From Pseudomonas sp. JM0905a (GTDB taxonomy: Bacteria; Pseudomonadota; Gammaproteobacteria; Pseudomonadales; Pseudomonadaceae): 64,000 nt of DNA. The notes below the pieces were generated by a model. It had not been told where the DNA came from. It ran no database searches and saw nothing but the letters and a program-made list of their open reading frames with translations. The stretch spans positions 62,001-126,000 of the forward strand of contig NZ_JACXBU010000002.1 in assembly GCF_014700075.1 (NCBI RefSeq), given 5' to 3'. Shown here piece by piece: positions 36,272 through 43,942 of this stretch. Both the position numbers and the translations under genes were made by a program. The stretch's first letter is position 1; each line of letters opens with the position of its first letter.

Positions 36272-36790
36272 ATGAAAAGAGTACTGAATATCGGAAGCGG
36301 ATTTCTTCCAATGGTAAGCGACGACTTCAGCGTGGCGTGTGACGTAATAAATTACGACCCACTGGACTCCGCCCTGAATACTCTAGGTGGCCTTCTGGTT
36401 GGAAAATTCTCCGGCGCAATACATGGAAACGGAGACAACATGAAATATCACACTCAGTCCAGTTTCTATCGTTCGATTGCCCCCTCCACAATTGACCTTG
36501 TCATCGGAGTATCCCCCTTTGGATTCTCACTGATCGACGAAAACATCCATACCTCTCTCAAAGTTGGTGCAAGCGTTCTTATTGCTGGAAACAAGAGCAA
36601 CCCTTACTTGGACAAGAGACTGTTCACCCAGGAAAATCTGAGAGACAAATACCTTCAAAGATTTTCGGCCGACGACTGGATTATGGACATGAGGGATAAG
36701 ATCAGAGATCACTATCCCTCACACACTTCTGCACTAGAACGCGGAACAACTCTCGACAGATTTTACATTTACCAGAAGGAGTCCACCTAG
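36272..36790 (+). CDS. Uncharacterised protein with methyltransferase-like Rossmann features
   Basis: 172 residues, not recognised as a named family. The order of motifs fits a class I methyltransferase: VLNIGSGF (motif I), CDVINYDP (acidic end of strand 2), IDLVIGVSPFGF (motif IV-like) and LKVGASVLIAGN (strand 5). The protein is too short for a large target-recognition domain. Base composition is clearly more AT-rich than the T6SS genes and codons such as AAA, AGA and ATA are frequent, suggesting recent transfer. Start uncertain: ATG 36272 or 36242, neither with a good ribosome site. It lies between clpV and the candidate effector and may be its partner, immunity protein or separate cargo. 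Confidence 0.55.
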   Translation: MKRVLNIGSGFLPMVSDDFSVACDVINYDPLDSALNTLGGLLVGKFSGAIHGNGDNMKYHTQSSFYRSIAPSTIDLVIGVSPFGFSLIDENIHTSLKVGASVLIAGNKSNPYLDKRLFTQENLRDKYLQRFSADDWIMDMRDKIRDHYPSHTSALERGTTLDRFYIYQKEST

Positions 36791-36918
36791 GCGCGCTGTC
36801 CGTCCAGCTCGGGCGACCTTCGAGAAACTAAAGCGAGCAAAACTACGCCCCGGAAAGACAAGAATCGGGCAATGAACAATTACCCTCTGAAAAGCGGATC
36901 CGCCAGGAGTAAAACGCA

Positions 36919-37482
36919 ATGCTCAAGGCAGCACTTGAACATCAAAACAAGCACCTCCGCCCAACCAACATACCCCAGGCTCACGTGGGAACAGTTGACT
37001 TCGACTTGGACGCCGGCCTCATGGACGGCATACTGGCTGCAATGCCCGGAAACTCCCACAGTGCCTATTACCTCCCGTGGGATCCCGATACGGGATACTT
37101 CATCGATCTCCCCGACCCGCCAACTGGCCATAACCCTCGCCTGTTTCTGACGGCGAACCTGACCGGTTGCTGCGTGGGCGTGCAGAACTTCGGCGGATTC
37201 GTCAGAGTTCGCCACTACAACCTCTTTACCTCCGGCGACTACAATCCGGTATTCACCCAGGACGACCTGTTCAGATATGGAACCAATGTTTCCTGGCTAA
37301 TGCCTTCAGACAAATACAATGTCACCGCAATCAACCGCGCATCGGCCTATACCCATGGAGGGCCGTGGGCCGAATGCGTTATCTGGGGTGAATACGACAC
37401 CAGCGTCCATCCAGCCAAGTGGCGTTTCTATTATCAGAATGGAAACTCCGATACGACCATCCATGAACTGAACTATCAATAA
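36919..37482 (+). CDS. Candidate T6SS effector, BLF1/CNF1-like glutamine deamidase
   Basis: 187 residues, no signal peptide. Residues 78-84 read TANLTGC and a His is at 99. The LxGC motif, a Thr six before the Cys, and a His 15 after it reproduce the catalytic spacing of the deamidase toxins (BLF1: Thr88, Cys94, His106 with YYLSGC; CNF1: Cys866, His881). YYLPW at 50-54 recalls WLPW before the BLF1 active site. So a Cys-His glutaminase toxin fold is plausible, though similarity outside these points is too weak to claim by eye. AGGAG lies 9 bases before the ATG. It is AT-richer than its neighbours and sits 54 bp before vgrG, the usual cargo position. The target is unknown. Confidence 0.6.
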   Translation: MLKAALEHQNKHLRPTNIPQAHVGTVDFDLDAGLMDGILAAMPGNSHSAYYLPWDPDTGYFIDLPDPPTGHNPRLFLTANLTGCCVGVQNFGGFVRVRHYNLFTSGDYNPVFTQDDLFRYGTNVSWLMPSDKYNVTAINRASAYTHGGPWAECVIWGEYDTSVHPAKWRFYYQNGNSDTTIHELNYQ

Positions 37483-37536
37483 GTTCACTTCAAGGGGAGA
37501 CGCTGCAAGCTCGCAACCTGTTTTCAGAGGCCTGAG

Positions 37537-39543
37537 ATGTCCCGCGCCGTCGACACCAGCACAAGTATCTCCCTCAGCGCATCGGCGCTTGCTGATCTCT
37601 ACCCGGAACGCATTTCCGGCAAAGAACAGCTGAACGATCCTTGCCACTTGACCCTGCACGGTTACAGCGCCACCGCTCTCACGCTGGCTAGCGCGGTAGC
37701 CACCCACCTCACCACCACCCTGCACAACGACGCCAACCAACGCCCCCTCGATGCCCTTGTCGCCGAAATCCACCAGCTCCCCGCCGACGCCACCGCCGAG
37801 CGCTATCAACTGGTACTGCGCCCCTGGCTCTGGTGGCTGACCCTGGCGAGCAACAACCGGGTGTTCCAGAACAAGACCACCAGCGACATCGTCACCGGCA
37901 TCTTCTCGGACCATGGTTTTACCGATTACCAGTTGAAGCTCGGCGGCAGCTACGAGCCCCGCGAGTATTGCGTGCAGTACGGTGAGACCGACTTCGCCTT
38001 CGTTTCGCGGCTGCTGGAGGAGGAAGGGATCTTCTGGTTCTTCACCCATGAGGACGGCAAGCACACGCTGGTGCTGGGGGACAGCAGCGATGCCTTCCCG
38101 CAGATTCCCAATGGGCCGAAGGTGCCTTACCTGGGTCAGGGCATCGGCGTGCGCGAGTTGCATGGGGTGCGTTCCGGGCAGCTCTGCCTGCAGGCGGTGG
38201 CCGGGGTGTACAGCGCCACGGACTACGAATTCACCACGCCCACCACCTCGCTCTACAGCCAGGCCGAAGCGGTGGCCGGGCCACGGTCGATGTATGAGCA
38301 TCCCGGCGGCTACACCGCCAAGGCGCGCGGCGATGCGCTGTCCAAGCAGCGGGTGGATGAGCTGCGCAGCCAGGAGAAGCGCTTCATCGGCGAGAGCGAC
38401 TGCCGCTGGCTGGTACCGGGGCACTGGTTCACCCTGGACGGGCATGACGACGAGTCGCTGAATATCGACTGGGTGGTGACCTCGGTCACCCACGAAGCCA
38501 GCCACGAGCATTACCGCAACCGCTTCGAAGCCATTCCCAAGACCACCAACTACCGCCCAGCGCGCACCACGCCGAAGCCTCGCATGCATACCCAGACGGC
38601 GATTGTGGTGGGCAAGTCCGGCGAGGAAATCTGGACCGACCAGTACGGCCGCATCAAGATCCAGTTCCCCTGGGACCGCCTGGGCAACAACGACGAAACC
38701 TCGTCCTGCTGGGTGCGGGTGGTGCTGCCCTGGAGCGGCAAGGGTTTCGGCATGCAGTTCATCCCGCGCATTGGCCAGGAGGTGATCGTCACCTTCATCG
38801 ATGGCAACCCGGACCGCCCGCTGGTCACCGGCTGCGTCTACAACGGCGACAACACCCTGCCCTACGCCCTGCCGGACAACCAGACGCAGTCCGGCATCAA
38901 GACCAATTCCTCCAAGGGCGGCGGCGGTTTCAACGAGCTGCGCTTCGAGGACAAGAAGGACGCTGAGGAAGTGTTCCTGCAGGCGCAGAAGGACATGAAG
39001 GTGAATGTGCTCAACGACAGCACCGCCACCATCGGCCACGACGAAACCCTCACGGTGCAGAACGCGCGAACCCGCACGGTGAAGGAAGGCGACGAGACCA
39101 TCACCCTGGAAAAGGGCAAGCGCAGCGTCACCATCCAGACCGGCAGCGACACCCTGGATGTGAAGGACAGCCGCACGGTGAAGGTGGGCGCCGATCAGAC
39201 CCACAGCACCGGCGGCAACTACAGCCACAAGGTCACCGGCAACTATGAGCTGACCGTGGACGGCAACCTGACCATCAAGGTCAGCGGCACCCTTACCCTG
39301 CAGAGCGGCGGCAGCCTGACCATCAAGAGTGATGCCGACCTCGCCGCCCAGGCCGGAACGTCCATCACCCAGAAGGCTGGAACGTCCCTGACCAACCAGG
39401 CCGGCACTTCTCTGGACAACAAGGCCGGTACCACCCTGACCAACGATGCCGGCATCAGCCTGACCAACAAGGCAAGCGCCGAACAGACGGTGGACGGCGG
39501 CGGCATGCTGACCATCAAGGGCGGCCTGGTGAAGGTGAACTGA
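37537..39543 (+). CDS. vgrG: VgrG (TssI), T6SS spike protein
   Basis: 668-residue trimeric spike. Residues ~1-350 are the gp27-like part and ~375-450 the gp5-like OB part (around FPWDRLGNNDETSSCWVRV, with RIGQEVIVTFIDGNPDRPL). From about 480 a DUF2345 beta-helix runs with T-V/T-L strand repeats. Residues 606-650 are five octapeptide repeats of AGTSLTNK type. It ends with KGGLVKVN and has no extra effector domain, so cargo is probably separate. The next gene begins 2 bp later. Confidence 0.93.
   Translation: MSRAVDTSTSISLSASALADLYPERISGKEQLNDPCHLTLHGYSATALTLASAVATHLTTTLHNDANQRPLDALVAEIHQLPADATAERYQLVLRPWLWWLTLASNNRVFQNKTTSDIVTGIFSDHGFTDYQLKLGGSYEPREYCVQYGETDFAFVSRLLEEEGIFWFFTHEDGKHTLVLGDSSDAFPQIPNGPKVPYLGQGIGVRELHGVRSGQLCLQAVAGVYSATDYEFTTPTTSLYSQAEAVAGPRSMYEHPGGYTAKARGDALSKQRVDELRSQEKRFIGESDCRWLVPGHWFTLDGHDDESLNIDWVVTSVTHEASHEHYRNRFEAIPKTTNYRPARTTPKPRMHTQTAIVVGKSGEEIWTDQYGRIKIQFPWDRLGNNDETSSCWVRVVLPWSGKGFGMQFIPRIGQEVIVTFIDGNPDRPLVTGCVYNGDNTLPYALPDNQTQSGIKTNSSKGGGGFNELRFEDKKDAEEVFLQAQKDMKVNVLNDSTATIGHDETLTVQNARTRTVKEGDETITLEKGKRSVTIQTGSDTLDVKDSRTVKVGADQTHSTGGNYSHKVTGNYELTVDGNLTIKVSGTLTLQSGGSLTIKSDADLAAQAGTSITQKAGTSLTNQAGTSLDNKAGTTLTNDAGISLTNKASAEQTVDGGGMLTIKGGLVKVN
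39352..39471 (+). repeat. 24-bp tandem repeats in vgrG 3' end
   Basis: Five imperfect in-frame units of 24 bp beginning GCCGG..., each coding A-G-x-[ST]-[LI]-x-x-[KQD]. They extend the spike beta-helix. Copy-number change by slippage would change spike length in whole turns. Confidence 0.8.
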
Positions 39544-39545
39544 AC

Positions 39546-40091
39546 ATGGCGAACGGCGGCAAGCTCGACCTCACCCGCGGTGACAGCCGCATGCAGGGCC
39601 AGTTGCAGGACGGCGAACTGGAAGGTCCCGTACGCATCGAGGAAGCAGGTCGGCCCCAGGCGCAACTCAGCTACAGCCAGGGCGAGCTGAACGGTCCGGT
39701 TACCCTCTTCCACCCCAACGGCAAGGTCTCGGCGCAGATGCCCTATGTACGCGGCAAGCTCCACGGCGTGGCGACCTTCCATGCGCCGGAAGGCTGGCTG
39801 CAACGCAAGGTGAGTTACCGCCAGGGCCTGATGCACGGCGAGGCCACCAGCTATTTCCCCGACGGCGGCGTGGCTGAAGTCGAGCACTATCGCGACGGGG
39901 TGCGCGACGGCGCCTACCAGCGTTTCCACGGCAACGGGCAGCTCGCACTGCGCAGCCGCTATCTCAAGGGCCAATTGCTGGAGCCGGGCCAACCCTTCAC
40001 CGAGGACGGCCGCCCCTTGAACGCCGAGGGCAAGCCCATGTCCCGGCTGCGCTGGTGGTGGAAGCGCTGGACCGAACCGGCGGAAGTCTGA
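39546..40091 (+). CDS. MORN-repeat protein encoded with vgrG
   Basis: 181 residues with about five MORN-like repeats (GELEGPVRI, GELNGPVTLFHPNGK, GKLHGVATFHAPEG, GLMHGEATSYFPDGG, GVRDGAYQRFHGNGQ), then a basic, Trp-rich tail (RLRWWWKRW). Similar repeat proteins are annotated as YwqK-type antitoxin-like. It starts 2 bp after vgrG, so it is co-translated. It could be a spike-associated adaptor or cargo-binding protein. Its stop codon touches the stop of the PAAR-like gene on the other strand. Confidence 0.75.
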   Translation: MANGGKLDLTRGDSRMQGQLQDGELEGPVRIEEAGRPQAQLSYSQGELNGPVTLFHPNGKVSAQMPYVRGKLHGVATFHAPEGWLQRKVSYRQGLMHGEATSYFPDGGVAEVEHYRDGVRDGAYQRFHGNGQLALRSRYLKGQLLEPGQPFTEDGRPLNAEGKPMSRLRWWWKRWTEPAEV

Positions 40092-40487
40092 TCAGGGAAT
40101 CTGCATCTGCACCTGGCCGGGCATCTGGATCTTGATCACCCCGCCCCAGGTACACATCAGCGTGCTGTTGGAATCCAGCGCCGGCATGCTGCCCAACAGC
40201 ACGGTGGGTGCGCCACCGGGAATCCAGGGCGTCGCCGTGGCGGGAATGCAGGGCATGGGGGTCAACGCACCGAGGGCGGCGGCAGTGGCGGCGGCCACGG
40301 TTGGATTGGCCAGGCTCTGGCACATGCCGAAGGTGGGAATGTTCACCAGCGGGATGTGATCCATGATGTTCGCCGCCGGCATCCCGCCCGTGAGGGTGCG
40401 ATTCACCGGCAGCACGTTCAGCACCGTCGGCGCCACCCCGAAACTGCATTGCAGCGTCGCTCCGCTGCAAACCTGCGGACATCCCAT
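40092..40487 (-). CDS. PAAR-like (DUF4280) spike-tip protein
   Basis: 131 residues, DUF4280-type: MGCPQVCSGATLQCSFGVAP, then NIMDHIPLVNIPTFGMC, GALTPMPCIP and SMPALDSNSTLMCTWGG, with the repeated Cys and Pro-rich loops of the family. It is expected to cap VgrG as a conical tip, without an attached toxin domain. The start is the ATG at 40487 with GGAGG 7 bases before it; the longer frame upstream runs through REPINs and is rejected. It is convergent with the MORN gene with no gap. Confidence 0.85.
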   Translation of the reverse strand: MGCPQVCSGATLQCSFGVAPTVLNVLPVNRTLTGGMPAANIMDHIPLVNIPTFGMCQSLANPTVAAATAAALGALTPMPCIPATATPWIPGGAPTVLLGSMPALDSNSTLMCTWGGVIKIQMPGQVQMQIP

Positions 40488-40562
40488 GATCCGGCCTCCT
40501 CCATGCGTCGCCAGGAACTCTAGACGAGACCGGAGCATCACGCCCCCGACAATCCACCGGAC

Positions 40563-40640
40563 CTGTGGGGGCGATTTCAATCGCCAAGCGGACCGAAGGT
40601 TCGCCATGTGCCCCCATAGTGAATGAATTCGCCCCCACAA
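40563..40640. repeat. REPIN (arm B ... arm A)
   Basis: 78-bp element, CTGTGGGGGCGATTTCAATC at one end and GAATGAATTCGCCCCCACAA at the other, with a shortened middle (GCGGACC...GGTTCGC hairpin only). First of three elements in the 424-bp gap 40488-40911. Confidence 0.85.
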
Positions 40641-40667
40641 AATAAAAGCGACATCGCCTGCTCGATC

Positions 40668-40763
40668 TGCGGGAGCGATTTCAATCGCGATGCGGGTCGA
40701 AGACCTGCCTGGTAGCTCGGGGGACAGATGTGCTGTCCTTTCGCGAATAAATTCGCTCCCACA
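40668..40763. repeat. Diverged REPIN (arm B ... arm A)
   Basis: Arms TGCGGGAGCGATTTCAATCG and CGAATAAATTCGCTCCCACA. Several changes in one arm are matched in the other (GGGAGCG pairs with CGCTCCC), consistent with selection for pairing. Confidence 0.8.
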
Positions 40764-40788
40764 AGGAAGAGCCGAGCCCTGGCACAAA

Positions 40789-40817
40789 CCCTGTGGGGGC
40801 GATTTCAATCGCGACGT
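40789..40817. repeat. Half REPIN (arm B only)
   Basis: CCTGTGGGGGCGATTTCAAT plus CGCGACG with no matching right arm before the next gene. It is a decayed or truncated copy. Confidence 0.7.
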
Positions 40818-40911
40818 CGGTCCATCGCCCCGCCTCGGGGGCCACCCGTCGAAAACTATAATGAGTGGTACGGGGGCAAGTTCCGGGGGAATTGAGTGTG
40901 GAGGGTTCGCC

Positions 40912-41316
40912 ATGCGCATCCTCAAACTTCTGGTCCTGCTCCTCGCCTGCTTCGGCGGGAGCCAGACAACTGCCGGGCCACCCTGGCCCAGCAACGATAC
41001 CCGCGACGCCATGATGCTGGCCGGCGGGCGCGGCGGCAGTCACTTCGGAGGCTTCCACCACCGCAGCAGCCACATGGGCTTCAGACATCATCACCACGGT
41101 TTCAAATCCCATCACCACCACGGGTTCAGGCATCACCACCCCCATTTCAACGGATTCCACCGGAGTCACGGCTTCGGCAGGACGAATTCCCGGTTCTTCA
41201 TCGTCGACCCGCGCTTTGACCACCGTTTCGACCATCGCGTCCGGACTCGTGGGGTGGTGATCCGCTTCAATGATCCGCACGCTGTGATGTTCACGAGTCC
41301 TGGCTTCGGTCAGTGA
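40912..41316 (+). CDS. Small exported histidine-rich protein
   Basis: 134 residues with a Sec signal peptide (MRILKLLVLLLACFGGSQTTA). Residues ~42-85 are extremely His-rich in a G-F-[RK]-x-H-H-H-H pattern (HHRSSHMGFRHHHHGFKS, SHHHHGFRHHHPHFNGFHR). The start at 40912 has GGAGGG upstream. A periplasmic or secreted metal-binding (Zn, Ni, Cu) role is plausible by composition only. It stands alone between the T6SS and paaA. Confidence 0.7.
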   Translation: MRILKLLVLLLACFGGSQTTAGPPWPSNDTRDAMMLAGGRGGSHFGGFHHRSSHMGFRHHHHGFKSHHHHGFRHHHPHFNGFHRSHGFGRTNSRFFIVDPRFDHRFDHRVRTRGVVIRFNDPHAVMFTSPGFGQ

Positions 41317-41631
41317 CTTGCCTCAAAGCCACCTCGCAGTAACCCGTCCTGCGAGAGGGGGTTGGCTGCGTCCACGCCCCAGCCCGCCGAAGGCGCAGAG
41401 CCTTTCCTACCTGCCCAACGAAACAGAACACCAAAAACACACAATATCTATATCTGCGTATCGCTTTCCAGCTTTAGCCGGAATCGAGCGCCCTCTCCCA
41501 CCACCGCACTCCGCCGCAAGCCCCGCAGCCAGGCCCTCAACCGCGCTCTCCCTGGCCTCTACAAACGCCATAAAACCCCTTCCCTCAACCTATCCCTTAT
41601 GCGCGGATGCCCCTCGACCGATCGTCAATTC

Positions 41632-41655
41632 GATACAAAAACTCTATTCGATACA
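41632..41655. promoter_or_regulatory. Paired GATACA half-sites upstream of paaA
   Basis: GATACA at 41632-41637 and again at 41650-41655, 18 bp apart, close to two helical turns (about 1.7), just ahead of the palindrome at 41668. They match half of the TGATA-N10-TATCA motif. The region 41317-41745 is otherwise a lower-GC promoter region with no credible gene. Confidence 0.4.
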
Positions 41656-41667
41656 TGTTTTAGTGTT

Positions 41668-41687
41668 TGATATTTGTTTTCGTATCA
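41668..41687. promoter_or_regulatory. Candidate PaaX operator at the paaA promoter
   Basis: TGATATTTGTTTTCGTATCA, the same TGATA-N10-TATCA architecture as at 12285-12304. It lies 58 bp before the paaA start and overlaps an AT-rich region (TTTAAAAATG) that could be the -10 area. This would let one repressor control both separated halves of the pathway. Confidence 0.55.
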
Positions 41688-41745
41688 TTTAAAAATGGCG
41701 CCATGGCCAAGCCACCCCACGAACCCTGCATGGCTGGAGAACGGC

Positions 41746-42738
41746 ATGTACGCACAATTGGTTGAGACAGGCGTGAAGCGCGTGAAAGCGCTGGAGGAGA
41801 TGACTCCTGAAGAACGCGCCTTCCAGGAAAAGATCGACGCGGAAATCAAGATCGAGGCGAAGAACTGGATGCCGGAGGCTTACCGGCAGACGCTGATCCG
41901 CCAGATTTCCCAGCACGCCCACTCCGAGATCGTCGGCATGCTGCCCGAGGGCAACTGGGTGACCCGCGCCCCGACCCTGAAGCGCAAGCTGCAGCTGATG
42001 GCCAAGATCCAGGATGAAGCCGGCCACGGCCTCTACCTCTACAGCGCCATGGAAACCCTGGGTGCTGATCGCGACACCGAGGTCGCCAAGCTGCACAGCG
42101 GCAAGGCCAAGTATTCGAGCATCTTCAACTACCCCACCCTGACCTGGGCCGACATGGGCGCAGTGGGCTGGCTGGTGGATGGCGCCGCCATCGTAAACCA
42201 GGTAGTGCTGCAGCGAACCTCCTATGGCCCCTACTCCCGCGCCATGATCCGCATCTGCAAGGAAGAGTCCTTCCACCAGCGCCAGGGCTACGAAATCCTC
42301 CTGCACATGATGCGCAACGGCACTCAGGCCCAGAAGGACATGGTTCAGGACGCCATCAATCGTCTCTGGTGGCCGTCGCTGATGATGTTCGGCCCGAGCG
42401 ACGCCGACTCCCCCAACAGCGCCCAGTCCATGGCCTGGAAGATCAAGCGCCAGAGCAACGATGAGCTGCGCCAGCGCTTCATCGACCAGACCGTCCCGCA
42501 ACTGGAACTGCTCGGCTGCACCGCCCCGGACCCGGACCTGAAGTGGAACGAGGAACGCGGCCACTACGACTTCGGCGACATCCAGTGGGAAGAGTTCTAC
42601 GAAGTGCTCAAGGGCAATGGCCCGTGCAACGTCGAACGCGTCGCCACCCGTCGCAAGGCCATCGAAGACGGGGCCTGGGTCCGCGAAGCCGCTGTCGCCC
42701 ATGCCCGCAAACAACAACAGAAACGCGACGCTGCCTGA
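41746..42738 (+). CDS. paaA: PaaA, ring 1,2-phenylacetyl-CoA epoxidase catalytic subunit
   Basis: 330-residue di-iron monooxygenase subunit that inserts oxygen into the CoA-activated ring. Di-iron ligands are expected in [27 protein letters not shown] (ExxH) and [13 protein letters not shown] (ExxH). The start is the ATG at 41746 ([11 protein letters not shown]), which matches known PaaA ends and has GGAGA upstream; the longer frame runs into the operator. First gene of paaABCDE. It has an unusual 150-bp gap before paaB. Confidence 0.96.
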   Translation: MYAQLVETGVKRVKALEEMTPEERAFQEKIDAEIKIEAKNWMPEAYRQTLIRQISQHAHSEIVGMLPEGNWVTRAPTLKRKLQLMAKIQDEAGHGLYLYSAMETLGADRDTEVAKLHSGKAKYSSIFNYPTLTWADMGAVGWLVDGAAIVNQVVLQRTSYGPYSRAMIRICKEESFHQRQGYEILLHMMRNGTQAQKDMVQDAINRLWWPSLMMFGPSDADSPNSAQSMAWKIKRQSNDELRQRFIDQTVPQLELLGCTAPDPDLKWNEERGHYDFGDIQWEEFYEVLKGNGPCNVERVATRRKAIEDGAWVREAAVAHARKQQQKRDAA

Positions 42739-42777
42739 ATTTCGCGCATGAGCTAGCGAGCTAGAGCAGAACGAGGC

Positions 42778-42836
42778 GGAAACAGGCACGGGCGCGGAGT
42801 TTACGCCTGTAAATGAGCAAGCCCGGGCCTGTTTCC
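42778..42836 (+). other. Strong intercistronic hairpin between paaA and paaB
   Basis: Arms GGAAACAGGC-A-CGGGC and GCCCG-G-GCCTGTTTCC pair over 15 bp with one mismatch. A small TTTAC...GTAAA stem lies in the loop. It is preceded by a GAGCTAGCGAGCTAG repeat at 42750-42764. No T-tract follows, so it looks like a structured or mobile spacer rather than a terminator. It fills most of the 150-bp gap. Confidence 0.65.
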
Positions 42837-42888
42837 AACGACGTTATGCCGACGCGCAGCAGCTCAACCCCGATGAGGAGAAGAACAA

Positions 42889-43170
42889 ATGTCTGAGTGG
42901 ACCCTTTTTGAAGTCTTCGTGCGCAGCAAGCACGGCCTGAACCACAAACACGTTGGCAGCGTGCATGCCGCCGATGCGCGCATGGCCATCGAGAACGCCC
43001 GCGAGTTGTACACCCGCCGCAACGAAGGCGTGAGCCTGTGGGTGGTGCCGTCCGCACTGATCACCGCCTCCTCCCCGGACGAGAAGGAGCCGCTGTTCGA
43101 CCCGTCCCAGGACAAGGTCTACCGCCACGCCAGCTTCTACGAGCTGCCGGCCGAAGTCGGCCACATGTGA
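42889..43170 (+). CDS. paaB: PaaB, epoxidase complex structural subunit
   Basis: 93-residue small subunit that bridges PaaAC and PaaE. WTLFEVFVRSKHGLNHKHVGSVHA and ALENARELYTRR-like helix (AIENARELYTRRNEGVSLWVVP) are highly characteristic. The ATG at 42889 follows GAGGAGAAG. paaC begins 10 bp later. Confidence 0.95.
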   Translation: MSEWTLFEVFVRSKHGLNHKHVGSVHAADARMAIENARELYTRRNEGVSLWVVPSALITASSPDEKEPLFDPSQDKVYRHASFYELPAEVGHM

Positions 43171-43180
43171 GGCTGCTGCC

Positions 43181-43942
43181 ATGACTCAACGCGAAGACCT
43201 CATTCAATACCTGCTGCGCCTCGGCGACAGCGCCCTGATCCAGGGCCAGCGCCTGTGCGAATGGTGCGGCCGCGCACCGGCACTGGAAGAAGAACTGGCG
43301 CTGATGAACGTCGGCCTCGACCTGGTGGGCCAGGCCCGCAACTGGCTGGACTACGCCGCCGAACTGCTGGAGGACGGCCGTGACGCCGACCACCTGGCGT
43401 TCCGCCGCGACGAGCGCGCCTACCGCAATCTGCTGCTGGTGGAGCAGCCCAACGGCGACTACGCCGTGACCATCACCAAGCAGTTCTTCTACGACGCCTG
43501 GCACTTCCAGGTGCTGCACGGTCTCTCGCAGTCCAGCGACGAGCGCGTCGCCGGCATCGCTGCAAAGGCCCTGAAGGAAGTCACCTACCACCTGCGCCGC
43601 TCCGGCGAGTGGGTCGAGCGCCTGGGCGACGGCACCGAAGAAAGCCACCAGCGCATGTTGGCAGCGATCCGCGACATCTGGCGCTTCACCGTGGAACTGG
43701 TGAATGGCGACGACGTGGAACAACGTCTGTTCGAGGCCGGCATTGCGCCGAACCCGGCAGAAATCGCCGCGGCCTGGAAGTCCAAGGTGGCCGATATCTT
43801 CGCCAGTGCCACCCTGCCGATGCCCGAGCCGGCCAGCTACTTCTACCTGAACGGCCGCAAGGGCCTGCACACCGAGCACCTCGGTCTGCTGCTGGCCGAA
43901 ATGCAATTCCTCCAGCGGGCCCATCCCGATGCGTCCTGGTGA
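43181..43942 (+). CDS. paaC: PaaC, epoxidase structural subunit
   Basis: 253-residue ferritin-fold subunit that supports PaaA but lacks the complete di-iron site. Characteristic segments are LRLGDSALIQGQRLCEWCGRAP, NVGLDLVGQARNWLDYA and FYDAWHFQVLHGLSQSSDERVAGIAAKALKEVTYH. It overlaps paaD by 14 bp. Confidence 0.95.
   Translation: MTQREDLIQYLLRLGDSALIQGQRLCEWCGRAPALEEELALMNVGLDLVGQARNWLDYAAELLEDGRDADHLAFRRDERAYRNLLLVEQPNGDYAVTITKQFFYDAWHFQVLHGLSQSSDERVAGIAAKALKEVTYHLRRSGEWVERLGDGTEESHQRMLAAIRDIWRFTVELVNGDDVEQRLFEAGIAPNPAEIAAAWKSKVADIFASATLPMPEPASYFYLNGRKGLHTEHLGLLLAEMQFLQRAHPDASW

Noticed and set aside
37306-39228. 640-residue minus-strand frame opposite vgrG
   Set aside because: Antisense of vgrG with compositional bias and no motifs.
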